64,000 bases of DNA from Protonemura montana (taxonomy: Eukaryota; Arthropoda; Insecta; Plecoptera; Nemouridae). The stretch covers positions 2,581,701 to 2,645,700 of the forward strand of contig OX387603.1 of NCBI GenBank assembly GCA_947568835.1, given 5' to 3'. The notes beneath the pieces are model-generated. The model ran no database searches. It was not told where the DNA came from and worked only from the letters and a program-made list of their open reading frames with translations. Shown here in pieces: positions 21,701 to 32,700 of this stretch (position 1 is the first letter of the stretch; every line of letters starts with the position of its first letter). A program made the translations under genes and the position numbers.

Positions 21701-23924
21701 GGGTAGTTTGCACCCCCGAACACGATGGGCTAATTAGATTTTGTGTTAGCCTTATACTTTAGCAGCTATATCGAATTTAAACATTAAAACTTGAATACCT
21801 CCCTTAATATTAATTGGAGACAAAATCTGAGGGGTGCATTCGACTTCCCTTGAAATTCTACCCCAGTTGACACCCCTCGCGGGTCAAAATCCATCACTTG
21901 AAATTCCACTCGAAAAATATTGAAAAAATCAATGGACTAACCCTTACGTTTTTTCTTGATTTTTGAAGATTCACCCATACTGTGGTCTAAGGGGTAGTTT
22001 GCACCCCCGAACACGATGGGCTAATTAGATTTTGCGTTAGCCTTATACTTTTGCAGCTATATCGATTTTAAACATTAAAACTTGAATAACTCCCTTAATA
22101 TTAATTGGAGACAAAATATGAGGGGTGCATTCGACTTCCCTTGGAATTCTACCCCAGTTGACACCCCTCGCGGGTCAAACTCCATCACTTGAAATTCCAC
22201 TCGAAAAATATTGAAAAAATCAATGGACTAACCCTTACGTTTTTTCTTGATTTTTGAAGATTCACCCATACTGTGGTCTAAGGGGTAGTTTGCACCCCCG
22301 AACACGATGGGCTAATTAGATTTTGCGTTAGCCTTATACTTTTGCAGCTATATCGATTTTAAACATTAAAACTTGAATAACTCCCTTAATATTAATCGGA
22401 GACAAAATATGAGGGGTGCATTCGAATTCCCTTGAAATTCTACCCCAGTTGACACCCCTCGCGGGTCAAAATCCATCACTTGAAATTCCACTCGAAAAAT
22501 ATTGAAAAAATCAATGGACCCTTACGTTTTTTCTTGATTTTTGAAGATTCGCCCATTCTGTGGTCTAAGGGGTAATTTGCACCCCCGAACACGATGGGCT
22601 ATTTAGATTTTACATTCACTTCATAGTTTAGTCCCTAGAACGATTTTTATGTTAAAAGTGTCAATAACTCCCTCAGTTTTTATCTGAGAGAAACATAGGG
22701 GTGTGCATTCGACTCCTCCTGAAATTATGCTTATATTGACACCCTTCGTGGAGCAAAATTAGTCACGCGAATTTCCACCGCAAATATTGTAAAAAACGTA
22801 AGGAAGAACCATTACCCCCAACATATTAGTAGTTTAGCTTGAATTACTCCTTTAATTTTGACCCAAGATGAAAAAAGGGATGTGAATTCGACTCCCTTTG
22901 ACATTCAACACCAATTTTTCTCCCTTTTTGAGTAAAATTCATTATTCAAAGTATTGCCGTTTTAAGACGTTTGCTTCCTTCGAGTGTAGGCTTTTAAAAG
23001 TACACATATGAAATGCGGGTATGTCTAGCAATCAGGCGCAGGGTTTTTGGAGTATTATCGTATTATTTGGGACAAACGGCACTATCACAGGACTCTAAGA
23101 TAAAGGTCTAAACAGGCTCTAAGCTAAATAAAACTTTGATATTTGCAAGCGGGATTTCTACGGGAAATTTTTTCTGTCATGAATCATTGAAATTTTAGTG
23201 GGCGCTTTAACTGTCAAATGAGTACAGAACTAACAGCCAAACTAGCGGCACTATCCAGCTCTATCGAAGCACTTTTGATATCGGCACAGATCTGTGATAC
23301 CGGTTGTAAAACCATTCTTTCTTATAGTGTAGCATTTCGAGCATTAAGTTGGCAACGTCATTTTGGACCTTAAATTACCAACAAAATGGGCCGGACCGCA
23401 TTCTTGATACAGCCAACTTGATGAACAGAAAACAGTTTAGAAAAGAGATCAGGGTTAATCGAGCTGCTGGCACGGCTTCATCCCTATGCAGAGGCAGCCG
23501 GCTATGCGAATATCCTGAAATGGGTCGACCTACCTGTGATCAGCAACAGCCTATGTGACGTCTCCTACCACTCAATAATGCCTGGCAACATCTGCGCTTC
23601 GGGGTTGAACGGACGTAGCACCTGTATCGTGAGTGAACATATTTCAACCGCCTACAATTCTTGCAACCAATTTTCATGCAATACTCAATTTGCGGTCATG
23701 ATATTTTGGCCGAGTTTCTGCAAATTGTTCGATGGTTTTGTTTGCAGGGCGATTCTGGCAGCCCGTTGGTCCTTCGGCAGTCGTCGGGAGATAACGGCCC
23801 CCTAATCGGAATCCTCTCATATGACTATCTGAACTGCGAGCGCGACTACCCTGCAGTGTTTACTAGGATCACATTTTACCTCGATTGGATCCATGATACC
23901 ACACTCATCGGGATAGCACCATAA
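3723..23924 (+). CDS. S1 protease homologue, probable pseudoprotease, complete
   Basis: Exons 3723-3770, 4192-4358, 15245-15414, 16037-16135, 23492-23628 and 23748-23924 join in frame to 265 residues plus TAA. Exon 1 encodes the signal peptide MQIYVAVVLALFAVAQ. Exon 2 has ILGG, but the residue before it is His (SDVNPH) where the paralogue has Arg, so a tryptic activation site is missing. His57 (TMAHC) and Ser195 (GDSGSP) remain, but the Asp102 motif reads ENNIAVIRL, with AAT (Asn) at 15372-15374. All six disulfide cysteines and the Ser in the S1 pocket are kept. Splice phases match the gene at 221-2119 exactly. Intact frame and splice sites suggest a retained secreted non-enzymatic homologue rather than a dead gene; expression is unknown. 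Introns are 421, 10886, 622, 7356 and 119 bp, the two large ones filled with repeats. Confidence 0.88.
4505..4780 (-). repeat. 5S rRNA-derived SINE fragments, partly inverted
   Basis: Read on the minus strand, about 4560-4710 shows the 5S pattern TGTTGGAAACACCGG, then GTTAAGCAACACTGCGC, then GGATGGGTGACC. At 4510-4545 the segment TTTGGCGTGTTGGAAACACC is on the plus strand, so part of the head is inverted against itself and could form a hairpin. The downstream part (about 4700-4780) matches the ends of the two 4.3-kb units that follow. Confidence 0.8.
5891..6072 (-). mobile_element. 5S-SINE tail half, split by LINE insertion
   Basis: Matches the 3' part of the SINE (complement of GTTTAACGACGCACTGTTTT, then the two-fold TTAACGTCCCTTC block). 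It stops at CCCTTC where the retrotransposon begins. The rest of this SINE resumes at 7733. Confidence 0.8.
6073..7732 (-). mobile_element. Truncated non-LTR retrotransposon (jockey/CR1-like RT), copy 1
   Basis: Minus-strand translation gives reverse-transcriptase blocks: SLMSGTFPKAAKRSIIYPLY, NYRPVSLV, SKIFEKVFL, FCDLSKAFDTINHSIL, YLSDRK, then VILYADDT with the catalytic YADD (near 7080-7110), then thumb sequence FLGNTVEHRLKWKEH, and a C-terminal region with LNTRHKNVLRQPRIRLN and FNNLPDKLK. The endonuclease and the start of the RT are missing. The region between the QGS-like block and YADD is shortened and broken by stops and frameshifts, so it cannot encode an active protein. The 3' end at about 6073-6115 has an A-rich/ATTGAA-type tail. 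The element sits inside a SINE. Confidence 0.85.
7733..7883 (-). mobile_element. 5S-SINE head half, split by LINE insertion
   Basis: Resumes at GAAGGACAG, one base after the point where the tail half stops, and runs to the GGTCAC of box C near 7880. Together with 5891-6072 it makes one SINE interrupted by the retrotransposon. Confidence 0.75.
8440..8515 (+). repeat. Segment related to the 70-bp tandem repeat
   Basis: GCGAAACAAG, then CACGGAATGTCC-like and CAGAGGCGACGGCGA blocks occur in the same order and spacing as in the array at 63605-63955. A second copy is at 12716-12790. Here only one unit is present. Confidence 0.7.
8552..8790 (-). repeat. Double 5S rRNA-derived head
   Basis: Two 5S-like heads in tandem on the minus strand, each with the CACCGG and GATCACCGA...GTTAAGC blocks and one with the box C GGATGGGTGACC-type block (degenerate). 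The minus-strand 5' flank (CAAATCAAGTCACACAGCGG) differs from the 91-bp-module SINEs, so it is a second 5S-derived subfamily. Confidence 0.75.
10161..10342 (-). mobile_element. 5S-SINE tail half in unit 2
   Basis: Same split SINE as at 5891-6072, interrupted at the same base. The nesting therefore came before the duplication of the 4.3-kb unit. Confidence 0.78.
10343..12012 (-). mobile_element. Truncated non-LTR retrotransposon (jockey/CR1-like RT), copy 2
   Basis: Duplicate of 6073-7732. Here the RT palm frame is open further: one minus-strand frame at 11411-11836 runs from NYRPVSLVTNFSKIFEKV through LSKAFDTINH to SDRKQKVKIN, whereas copy 1 has a frameshift after NYRPVSLV. The block before YADD is lost in the same way as in copy 1, so the defect is ancestral. 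Confidence 0.85.
12013..12163 (-). mobile_element. 5S-SINE head half in unit 2
   Basis: Counterpart of 7733-7883, from GAAGGACAG to the box C complement near 12160. Confidence 0.75.
12716..12790 (+). repeat. Segment related to the 70-bp tandem repeat (unit 2)
   Basis: Near-identical to 8440-8515 and related to the array at the right end of the window. Confidence 0.7.
12832..13060 (-). repeat. Double 5S rRNA-derived head (unit 2)
   Basis: Counterpart of 8552-8790. Read on the minus strand it has TGTTGGAAACACCGGT, GATCACCGACGTTAAGCAAC and GGATGGGTGACC in 5S order, then a second partial head. Confidence 0.78.
13465..14672. repeat. 4.3-kb duplication unit 3, truncated
   Basis: Matches the first 1.2 kb of units 1 and 2, including the SINE tail half at about 14553-14672. 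It then stops before the retrotransposon and is joined to a plus-strand SINE. Confidence 0.88.
14722..15065 (+). mobile_element. 5S-SINE with one promoter remnant
   Basis: Starts at the end of box C (GGTGACC), then the 91-bp module remainder, then the SINE body with CCGTCCTTCGGAAGGGACGT and the tail block GTCAAAACAGTGCATCGTTA. The 5S-like first half is missing or degenerate (14690-14722). Confidence 0.8.
17521..17587 (-). repeat. tRNA-like sequence
   Basis: Minus strand has an A-box-like TGGCCTAATGG and a perfect B box GGTTCGAATCC at tRNA spacing. The two ends do not pair into an acceptor stem, so it is a tRNA-derived repeat or pseudogene, not a working tRNA. Confidence 0.6.
17653..18680. 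repeat. 1-kb palindrome (foldback) with nested hairpins
   Basis: Arms of about 500 bp, roughly 17653-18175 and 18185-18680, are near-complementary (GTGCAGCTCC, GGCGGACGCGACTGGCGC and their complements). Each arm carries a tRNA-like piece with A-box TGGTTAGCGAACG and B-box ATCGAATCCC (18061-18118 minus, 18240-18297 plus). In the left arm a perfect 32-bp inverted repeat (17898-17929 with 17968-17999) encloses a 38-base loop that has its own hairpin, GGACACG/CGTGTCC. The right arm keeps only half of this inner structure. Confidence 0.85.
18921..18945. repeat. Short perfect hairpin
   Basis: ACAGATGGCG, five-base loop, CGCCATCTGT. It lies inside the inverted-repeat element; role unknown. Confidence 0.6.
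19410..22610. repeat. Satellite array, about 290-bp unit, eleven copies
   Basis: Successive copies start near 19440, 19730, 20020, 20310, 20600, 20890, 21180, 21470, 21760, 22050 and 22350, marked by ACTTGAATAACTCCC and CCGAACACGATGGGCTA. Unit lengths vary around 288-292 bp through small indels. The minus strand of several copies has an open frame of 63-75 codons containing DFDPRGVSTGVEFQ, but indels shift or end it between copies. The array is in intron 4 of the protease homologue. Confidence 0.93.
22611..22960. repeat. Diverged satellite copies at the array edge
   Basis: Blocks like AATAACTCCCTCAG, GTGTGCATTCGACTCC and TTGACACCCTTCG repeat the satellite order with many substitutions. An old edge beside a homogenised core is usual for satellites. 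Confidence 0.75.
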
Positions 23925-26713
23925 TCAGAGAAAACATTTATTTATTATAGCTCGAATAGCTAAGGTTTTCTCAACAACTAGTCAATGTAAATTATACTGT
24001 CGCATCAAATTGTCCTTTTCTGAAAGTGAGAAATACATCTTTTGCAATTTCAGTTGGTTCCTAGTTAGACTCTAGAGCTTGAAAAGTCTAAAACATCTGG
24101 CAAGATGGTGACTGGGAAAAAGTAAACAGTTATGTTTTTATGTACTTTTAATGATATTTTATAATAATAATATTACAGTCAAACCCAGAATCATGTTTTC
24201 ACTGAATACAAAAGAAAATACTGAATGCAGTTCCAAGTTCGGAGAGTTAATACAGAGATATCGGCAAAAACTCTTGCCAGCGACAGTTTCTCAGGGGTTG
24301 GGAGCAAAAAGCGGTGTGAATTGCGGCAGGAACTCGCGAGCAAACACTTTCGAAACGATCGGGACACAAGCTGATCTCGTCCAGATTCGTGAAAAATGAA
24401 ATAACGACAATTGGTTTGTCGGTAATTAGCACGCGATGATTCGAATCGACCCGTTTGCCTCCCGAGTTCCTCGCATTGCAATTCGGCAGGACTTACTTCA
24501 ATTCAAGGGAAGTCGGGGTCACAAAAGACAGCCGGCGAGATGCGCGATTGGTCCACAGATTAAGAGGCGCACACTCTTTCTATCTCTCTCTTTTTAGGCA
24601 GGAAGAAAAGCGAAAAAAAATATATATCGTATTCTTGTACGTAGTTACACTATAGGGCGCGTAAAGGATGCGCGAAAACGCAGAGCGTCGATCAACTGGT
24701 TTCCTTCGTCTCACTGTCAGAAGCGAACTGAATTACGACGATTGGTCCGTTTTATTTTGAAGAAAGAGACGCGGAATCATAGACGGCCGCGAATGATTGT
24801 CAACATTTTTTCCCCAACGAATCGCCTTCAGTTTCTTACGCCAGCGACATCGAAAACGTGCTCTCAGCAAATAAAATAATATCAGTAAAATAATAACTAT
24901 AGACGCTCGCCCTGTCCTGATTCCGCGTTCTCTTTTACAACTTTATCTTACATATTTTTTATGCGTCTTCGCTCCCGATGGACCGCAATGCAGTCCCGGG
25001 GAACGCAGCGGGAGGAAACGACGCTGGCTCGATCCCAATTCCAGACGAAAAGCTAGTTTTAAACCCAGCGTGATCATTCTCATTTGAAAAACGCAAATAA
25101 AACACAAGTTTATAGTAAAGCACATTGAAATTTCCCCACCAATCGAAGGAACCAGCGTCGTCGTCCGTTTCCAAAGCAAAATGTTCGCCGAAGCCTGCGG
25201 CCCAAAAAAACCCTGTGTTTCTCTTTCTTACTTTCAGACATTCCCTCAATCGCTGGCTTTCTTGAGCCATGAACATCGACACGGCGTCCCAACCGAACGG
25301 CCCGAAAAACAGCGGCGTAAGTTTGCCTCATCGAATCCTGCTTCACTGAAACTGTCAACTGCCTAGCCCCAAAAGTGTTTCAATCCCAGAATGATTGCAT
25401 TTGAAACAAAATTGCCCGGTAAGACCATAAAAGACGAATACAATTTCCAAATGATTGATTTATATTTCCCGATTGCTTTTTCCGTTTGCAGTTACTGCCA
25501 CGTGATTTCCAACGCAAGTTAAATTTCAATGTTTGGATGAATAAATACCAAGCCTGATTTGCACTGATTGTTTGATTTATTGATTGAATATGGGCTAGGA
25601 CAGTGTGACTCTCCGGTCGAAGCTGACAGTTTACGAGGCCGTTCGATTGGCAAGGAAAGTCGATCCGACGAGCGATCCTAAGTGGGAAGGTCGCTGCGAC
25701 GTTGGCCACCAGCCTCGGGCAGAGCCAACAGTGCACGTCCGCAGACGCACTGAGAAATATTGACTTGTGAGATTATTTACCGTGTCACGACCGAAATCGA
25801 ACGGGACCTAATGCTAAGTGAAAACTTTGCTCCGTCTAATAAATAATTAAAGAGGAAAATAATAAAAGATAATGCAGTTTATAAGATAAAGGGAGAATAA
25901 TAATGATAAAGATAATACGAGGTTAAAAGAAAGTGAAACTAATTAGTGGAGCTCGATGAATATCTCTACGATGATAACACTTACTTAAGACGATGCTTGA
26001 CCTATTTTTCCGACGCCAGTGATATGCTATCGCTGCCGGGGCGGAGATATATAGGCAGACCGATAATAGATATAGGTAGGCATAAGTTTTACAGATCCAC
26101 AGAAGTCGTAAACGGCGGCGAAAAAAATACCCTGCCGATATTTTTGTCCTAGCAATAGTTTTCTTGCGTTATCTAAACGCTGATGATATATAATATTCCT
26201 ATTCAATATGTTTTAATGCTGTAATAATCATTTGTATAAATAACACGCATTACTCTTTCTTTCCCTGTCCCCGTGCCGCTGCCGTAGCTGCGAGCGGCAC
26301 AAGGAACCTAGATTCGTCATTCACGCGAAAAACAAACGAGATTTCTCCGTCGATAAGTGATTGGTCATTCGTTAGAATCGTCGATAATACTTGGATAGGG
26401 TCAAAAAATAGCGTTTTTTTTGTTTCTTTACTCTAAACACACTCGCCCGTCCAAACGTTACTTGTGATAATTTTCTTACAAAAAGAATGAAACGAAAAAT
26501 TCATTTAAAGTTAAAATTAAAGCGTACAACTAAATGCATCAGCGTGGGCCGGCTAACTCTACGTTGAAACACGCTTGCGGAAATGTCGCGCGCTTGAATA
26601 CTTTGTCGCGTGGTTTCGTGGCGGCGTGGCGCGAACGTGCGGCGCTAACTCAGCGCCGCGCCTAATATCATGCTGTGCCTCGCGGCGCGTTCGTCGTCGG
26701 CGGCAACGCGGCG
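23925..26713. other. Region between convergent genes, possible 3' UTRs
   Basis: No exon of either neighbour and no recognised domain in the open frames. It should hold the 3' UTR and polyadenylation site of the PTB gene (reading leftwards) and of the protease homologue. Several A/T-rich hexamers could serve, and none is decisive. A GC-rich hairpin, GTGCCGCT/AGCGGCAC, lies near 26275-26302. Confidence 0.4.
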
Positions 26714-29700
26714 TTAGATGCTCGACTTGGAGAACGACACCCGCAAGTGGTTCGACTCGCTCAGCTGGAAGTTGTGCATTTTCTGCAAGAACAAGACGAG
26801 AAAGTGAGAAACATTCCGTGCCAAAACCAAAGTCGTTCTGTAGTTGTGAGGTAGGCAACTTAAAAATGAAGCACGATTTCATGGCAGGAACTGGTTGAGT
26901 GACCAGCCGTGCTGCGATGGTCTTCACTTGACATTATCGAAGTCTTCTTCATGCATTATGCGGGACAGTTTGTGTCATGTTGCTATTGTAGACCTAGTAC
27001 TTACAATAAGGGCAGAGACGGAGTCGTCCATCGAGGGCAACTGGATGAGTGCCATCTTTCTGTCCTTCCTGAAAAATAAAGGCGGCAAGTCAGCGACTAA
27101 AAATCATAAGGGGACAGAAACATTCTCAGTTTTAAGAAGACAGACAGAAATTGGATGTGGTATGCTTTTACTAAAATGTTTACAGAGTGGTCAGCGGTTC
27201 TAGACTAAACAGGATCACTCATTTGCTAAAATAGCAGGTGAACTGGGAGCTCTAATGGGTGAAATGGGAGTCATACTGAAGTTTAGAACATCTGTTAAAA
27301 GTAAAATTTGAATCGTACGATCTTTGCAAATTCAGATTCTGGCCACTAAGATGGCGTTTCACAAGCCAGCAGTTATCGAGGGTTAGTCCAAGTCGAAGTA
27401 GAAGAGTGCTACTCACGGGAAGAATTTGAAGCCTTTCACATGGAAACCACTGTTGAGGAACGCTTCTTTGATCTCGTCCTCAGTTACCGCAGGCCTGGAA
27501 GAAAAAAGATATACATTAAAAACCACTCATGATTCTAGCATTTCCAAATCTATTCAGGATGTTTTGAAACATATGCAAGAATAGAGCTGGGTCCTTATAA
27601 GAATCAAAACATTAGATATTATAATAATTTTACTATCTGACAGTTACTCGAATAATATATTTAGCCGCCACAAGTTAGTGTCCGTGCTCTAAGGCTCGTG
27701 AGAAACGGAGTGCACTCACGGAATGTTTGAGAGGTGCAGGGTTGCGGACGGGGGGTAGATGTTCTGGTAGTTCTTGGAACCGGGTTTCTTGAAACGGTGG
27801 AGCGGAGAGTTTGCAAAGTCTTTGGTCAGCCCAGCGTCCGGCTGGCCCTCCTTCGGCAGCTGCACTGTCTGGTGTTTCGACGGCATCACTCGCATCTGCT
27901 TGCCGAAAACACGCAGCTTGTCCATGTGCGTCAGCGCTGTGAGAAACAAGACCAAGCCACGGTGAGTTTACTACAGGGTGGAACTGATTCTAAATGTAAC
28001 GAGGGGAAACAGCAATGGGGTTGAAGAATAATAGTAGACTGACATGTTTATTCATTTATGGGGTTCATACTTTAGGGGTTCTTTCATGCTCCAAGAAATA
28101 TTTTAAAATCTGAAGCAATTTATGCAGCATTGAAAGACTCTAGATATTTTAAATGTGGATCTAGAGTTCAAAAGAAAGTTAAGAAAGCAACATTGGCATT
28201 TTTTCTAGGAATCCCATTTGCAAGGAGCGAGGTGATTTGGCTGTTGAAATAACAACATGGCCACATTTTCCAATGGTCTGATGTTCTTAATAAACAAGCA
28301 AAGATTATAATTGCTTGCCAAGTTGCCTTTTGATTAATATCTACGAATATCTGTGCTTATAAACCAATCATGGCACAAGATAAAAGTCAAAAGTAACCAG
28401 ACTGCCATCTAGATTCAAATGATTACAGCTCATGCGAGCTGGAACTCGGACCAAACAATTTAAATGGCCTGGGACGGCCGACAACTCACCTAGGTGAGCT
28501 TGGTGGGGCTCTGACATTTGTACGAGCGCGCTGTCCTTTTTGTTGTAGAGGATCTTCACCCGTTGCACGTCCCCGTAAACGCCTGTGCAGAGCAAGACAG
28601 TCACGCGACCGCGAAAAAACTCTCTGTGCCGCTGCACCCGTCAGAGCAACTTCACCGCGGGGACGGGAGGATGGATTACGTCTCAAGTCTGCCCTATCTC
28701 CACGATTTGGCTTCTTGGGATTTGAATAATTTTGCTGTGATATATTTGCCATAAAATATTTTAAAGATTTTGCTAAATAGCGGACTCCACCCACTCTATC
28801 AAACTAACCATACTTGTGTGCAATTACGTGAAGGGCTTGTCAATTGTACTTTTTCTTTAACGCGGCATCTCTCCTTCCCTCCCAGCCCTCCTCTAAATTA
28901 TGGCTTTTAAGCTGAAATACACCAGGAAAACTGCCAGTTTTATCTTGTTTCCACATATCCCTATAACTTTATTATCCCCTGTGTACACCCTGCTGAAAGT
29001 GAGGGTTGGAAAAATTGCCATGGTGACTTCCAACAACAATGAGCTGGCTGGTGGTTAAAACACGTCTAAGCATAGTTAAATAAATGACCCATTAAAAGTA
29101 TTATAAGTACCTATCAATTACAACCTGTTGGTTTGGAATAACTGACCTAATTTGCCATAACCGTGGTTTGGTTCGTCTGGAGACAAGAGTTAGGACGTTG
29201 AGGAATGTGGAGTAAGGTCTGGTTCTGTAGCAAAGATAATCGGCGGCCTTGCTTTGAACTGGCACAGCAACGCAGGTTTCACACAAAACATCAAAATATT
29301 CCCGCAAGATCTCAAAAAAAAACCAAACGTAAAAAATAATACTTAAAAAAAAAGAATATAAATCGGAATAGATTGGAAAATGAACGCAAGATTTGAATAA
29401 AAAATGAATGGACAAGACCGTAGCAAAGATCGGTGAATGTGAAACTACGAAGCTTGAAATGGTAAAATAAAAATTAAGCAGAGTGAAGATTTAACGTCTT
29501 GGAAATTGAATTAAAAATTAATAATAAATAGCGATTAAAAAGCATAAGCAGTAGAAAGTTATTCTATGAAAATTTTCGTGACGTTGAGAAATGTCTGGGT
29601 AGAAAATCGAGGATTCGTTCGAGGTGTAAGATATGAACTAAGTCGTTGAGGAGCTCATGAAAATTATTCAGCTGGAAGAATGACTGCTTTTTGTTATTAT

Positions 29701-32700
29701 CATTTTGGGAATTTTCGTTGCTAAATATCTACTGGTCATTTTAAGATGGAAATATAGAAAATCCCTCCCTTGTCTGGGAAGGACTACAATAGCAAGAACA
29801 TAGCTGGAAAAACAAAAAAGGGCTAGCCCATGAGAGACCAATCATACCTGACTGTAAATCTACTATGATTTTAGTGAGAACTTTTTAATGGAAACGTAAA
29901 TCCAAAGACCAAGACATTTTCAACTTCACCAAGACTCGAAAGATGAAATAAAATAAATCTAATTCCGAGGCAACAACAGATCAAACAAAATATGAAATGA
30001 AGATGAAATATTAAAAAACAAAATTTTAAAAGAATACTTTAAAAACTGAAAGCAATTAACAACAAAAAAAGTGATCTACGCCGTACCTAACATCCACTGC
30101 TGACGTTAACTAAGCTGACTTTGTGATTCACGTTTTGTGAGACAATTGGCAAAACTAAAGAATTGATAAGGAAAAAATTAGCCGGCAGTTAATTTACTTA
30201 GTTTAGACTAGTTTCATCAAGTTGTGCAATAGCACATAATGAATAACATCAGAAATATGTGAATAACTGCCAAACTTTTCAACCTACACTTATATCTTTG
30301 GTTGCGATAATGACGGCTTTTGTAAAAGAATCAAAGATCTTCGAGAATTTACAAGAAAAATGTCGGATAGTGGATATTAGATAGGCACGGGTCGCAGTCC
30401 TTCAAGAATTGCCGTCCGAATCATCGCTCCGTTACTCTCTGCTAAAAAACCAATGCAGCAAGCAAACGAGCAATGGCCGACAATTCAAGAAATTCAAACA
30501 CCCGTCAACGATTGTTAAAAAAAAAAAAAACACCTAAATATTAATTTTAATAAAAAATTTTGTAAATAGAAATTGTGCTGGACATACCAAATAGGGTAAA
30601 TAGGGCATCAGTGGTGATGGTCTAGAAGAGATGGTGACAAATAGCAGAAGATGGCAGTATGTAGAACAGTGGTAGTGTGGAGAGGCACGCATTCCCGATG
30701 GGTATATCGGCAACACGAGCACAGAGCGACAGAGAGAAATGATATCGCGGTAGTGGTAGTGGTAGTATGGTAGTGGTAGAGACGGCGTCGACAGCGTTGG
30801 CCCAGAGCAATGCGTCAGGCAACGCAGGCACGCCAAATCAAATCAAGTCGGGAAAAAAAGAGAGAGAACACATGTGATAAGTAAAAAAGGATTACGGTAC
30901 TTCGACGTTTTTTTTTTTTTTAATTGATATTTTCACGATGAATTTTAGTTATGTCATAGTTAATAGGGTTTGGGACTCTTTTGTTCGACGGATGAACTAT
31001 TGTGCCCGTAGCACTATTAAGGTCTGGTAAGCAAGAAGGTCCGTAATACTGTTAATATGATTATGTTGTCATGCAAATTTGATGCAATTTTTGGTAAAGT
31101 GGGAAAGCAAAAAGAGGGACAAGTTGATTTAGAAGCTATCGAATTGTCCACTAGAAGTGGATGGAGCTGTCTAGCTAAGGGGCTGTGTATGGTGAAAGAC
31201 CACACAGGTGTGCAACTAGTAGTTCAAATTTTAATGTCATAAGACCAAATATTACTGCGTCCAAGTTGGAAGATGACAACTTTAGAAAAAAAATAAATAT
31301 TTTGGCTACAAGCCAAGGGCTACTGAATTCAAAGCTTCGTGAAACTAAAAACGGAGTCGAGGAATCGAACCCCAAATCGTTAACAAATGGTGGGTAGCAC
31401 GTTTTAATCAGTTAATTCATTCCTTCATTGGTTGGATGTCAAGAAGTTAGGGAGTAGACGTTCCAGAACAAGAAGGGCAATAAGTTTTAGTCCCAAAGCC
31501 CACTAACAGGATATAACTAGCATTCATAGATGATTGTGAAAATGACACTGTCTTCTACTAAAAGTCTTGCTACGGGAGCAAAACAAAACCTCTCGGGGGC
31601 GAGTGTCGTAAGTTTGAGCAGAAGTACTGAAAGTGAACAAAAACGTGAAACGAAAACACACACAACGTGGGCGGCAGAAATGAAAAAAGACGAACGGAAA
31701 CTGCCAAAAAATCAAGTGAGAGAAACTAGTCGAGAGTAGAGCAGACAAACTAAAACATCGCTAGAGTTCACAACACGGAAGTAGGTGTGTCTAAACGAGA
31801 ACTAGAACGACGGAAAACAAGGCGACGTAGCCGAGAGTAGAGATGGGAAACAAAAATGCTTTCAGTAGATTTGCTCAAACGAACACTGCTATCCGTCTAG
31901 TTTTTCTTGTAGCTATTTCCAGGTCTCAAATCTAAATTATTACAGATCTTACTGGCGCGTTTGAAGTACCTAGAGACCACACTTGAATTGAGACATTTCC
32001 AAGAGCAGAAAATCGGTCAAATTAAGTTTAAGATTTTTCAATTGATTTAAAAACACCTGCAAAAAATGTATACTTTTTAAATTTCTGGTTTTCTTTACAT
32101 TTCAAAAATGGATCTTGAATGCATTACCTCTAAGCCAAATAAATTTAAGTCTGCAATATATGAAAATGAAATAAAGATGGTAAACATACTTCCATATTTT
32201 GCTTACATATGGCATTCAAGATATTGAAGTGAAGAAAACTATTCCAGCTTGAAATGAGTATTCTCAATATTCTGTATGTGTCGCGGTAATTAAAATCCCA
32301 GAGAAGCAACGTTTTGACTGACATTGAACTTTGTTATCACCCATCAAATACAAGCTTCGATGTAGGCATCTGACAGATTTCACCTTGAGAAGGACAGAGT
32401 TTCAGGGCTCACAGAGTCGATCCAATTTTTACAGCAGCAAGATGTGAATGTCGAGTGTAAAATACTACGCTTCGAATTCTGAGCAGCATGGACCGCTTGT
32501 TTCACGGCACCGAAACCATCTCTGTATCAAAATAAAAATGCCAGCAAGCTAATCCTAGGCTAGTTAGAACCGCACGTTTCAGCATGCGTTCGAACGGGAC
32601 TTACCTCTTCGTTGAGATTGCTAACAAGGAGCACGCAGCCGCTGCCGCCTCCGAGTTGACCCATGGAGCCGGCGAGGCGGATGCCAGCTGCCCCTAGAGC

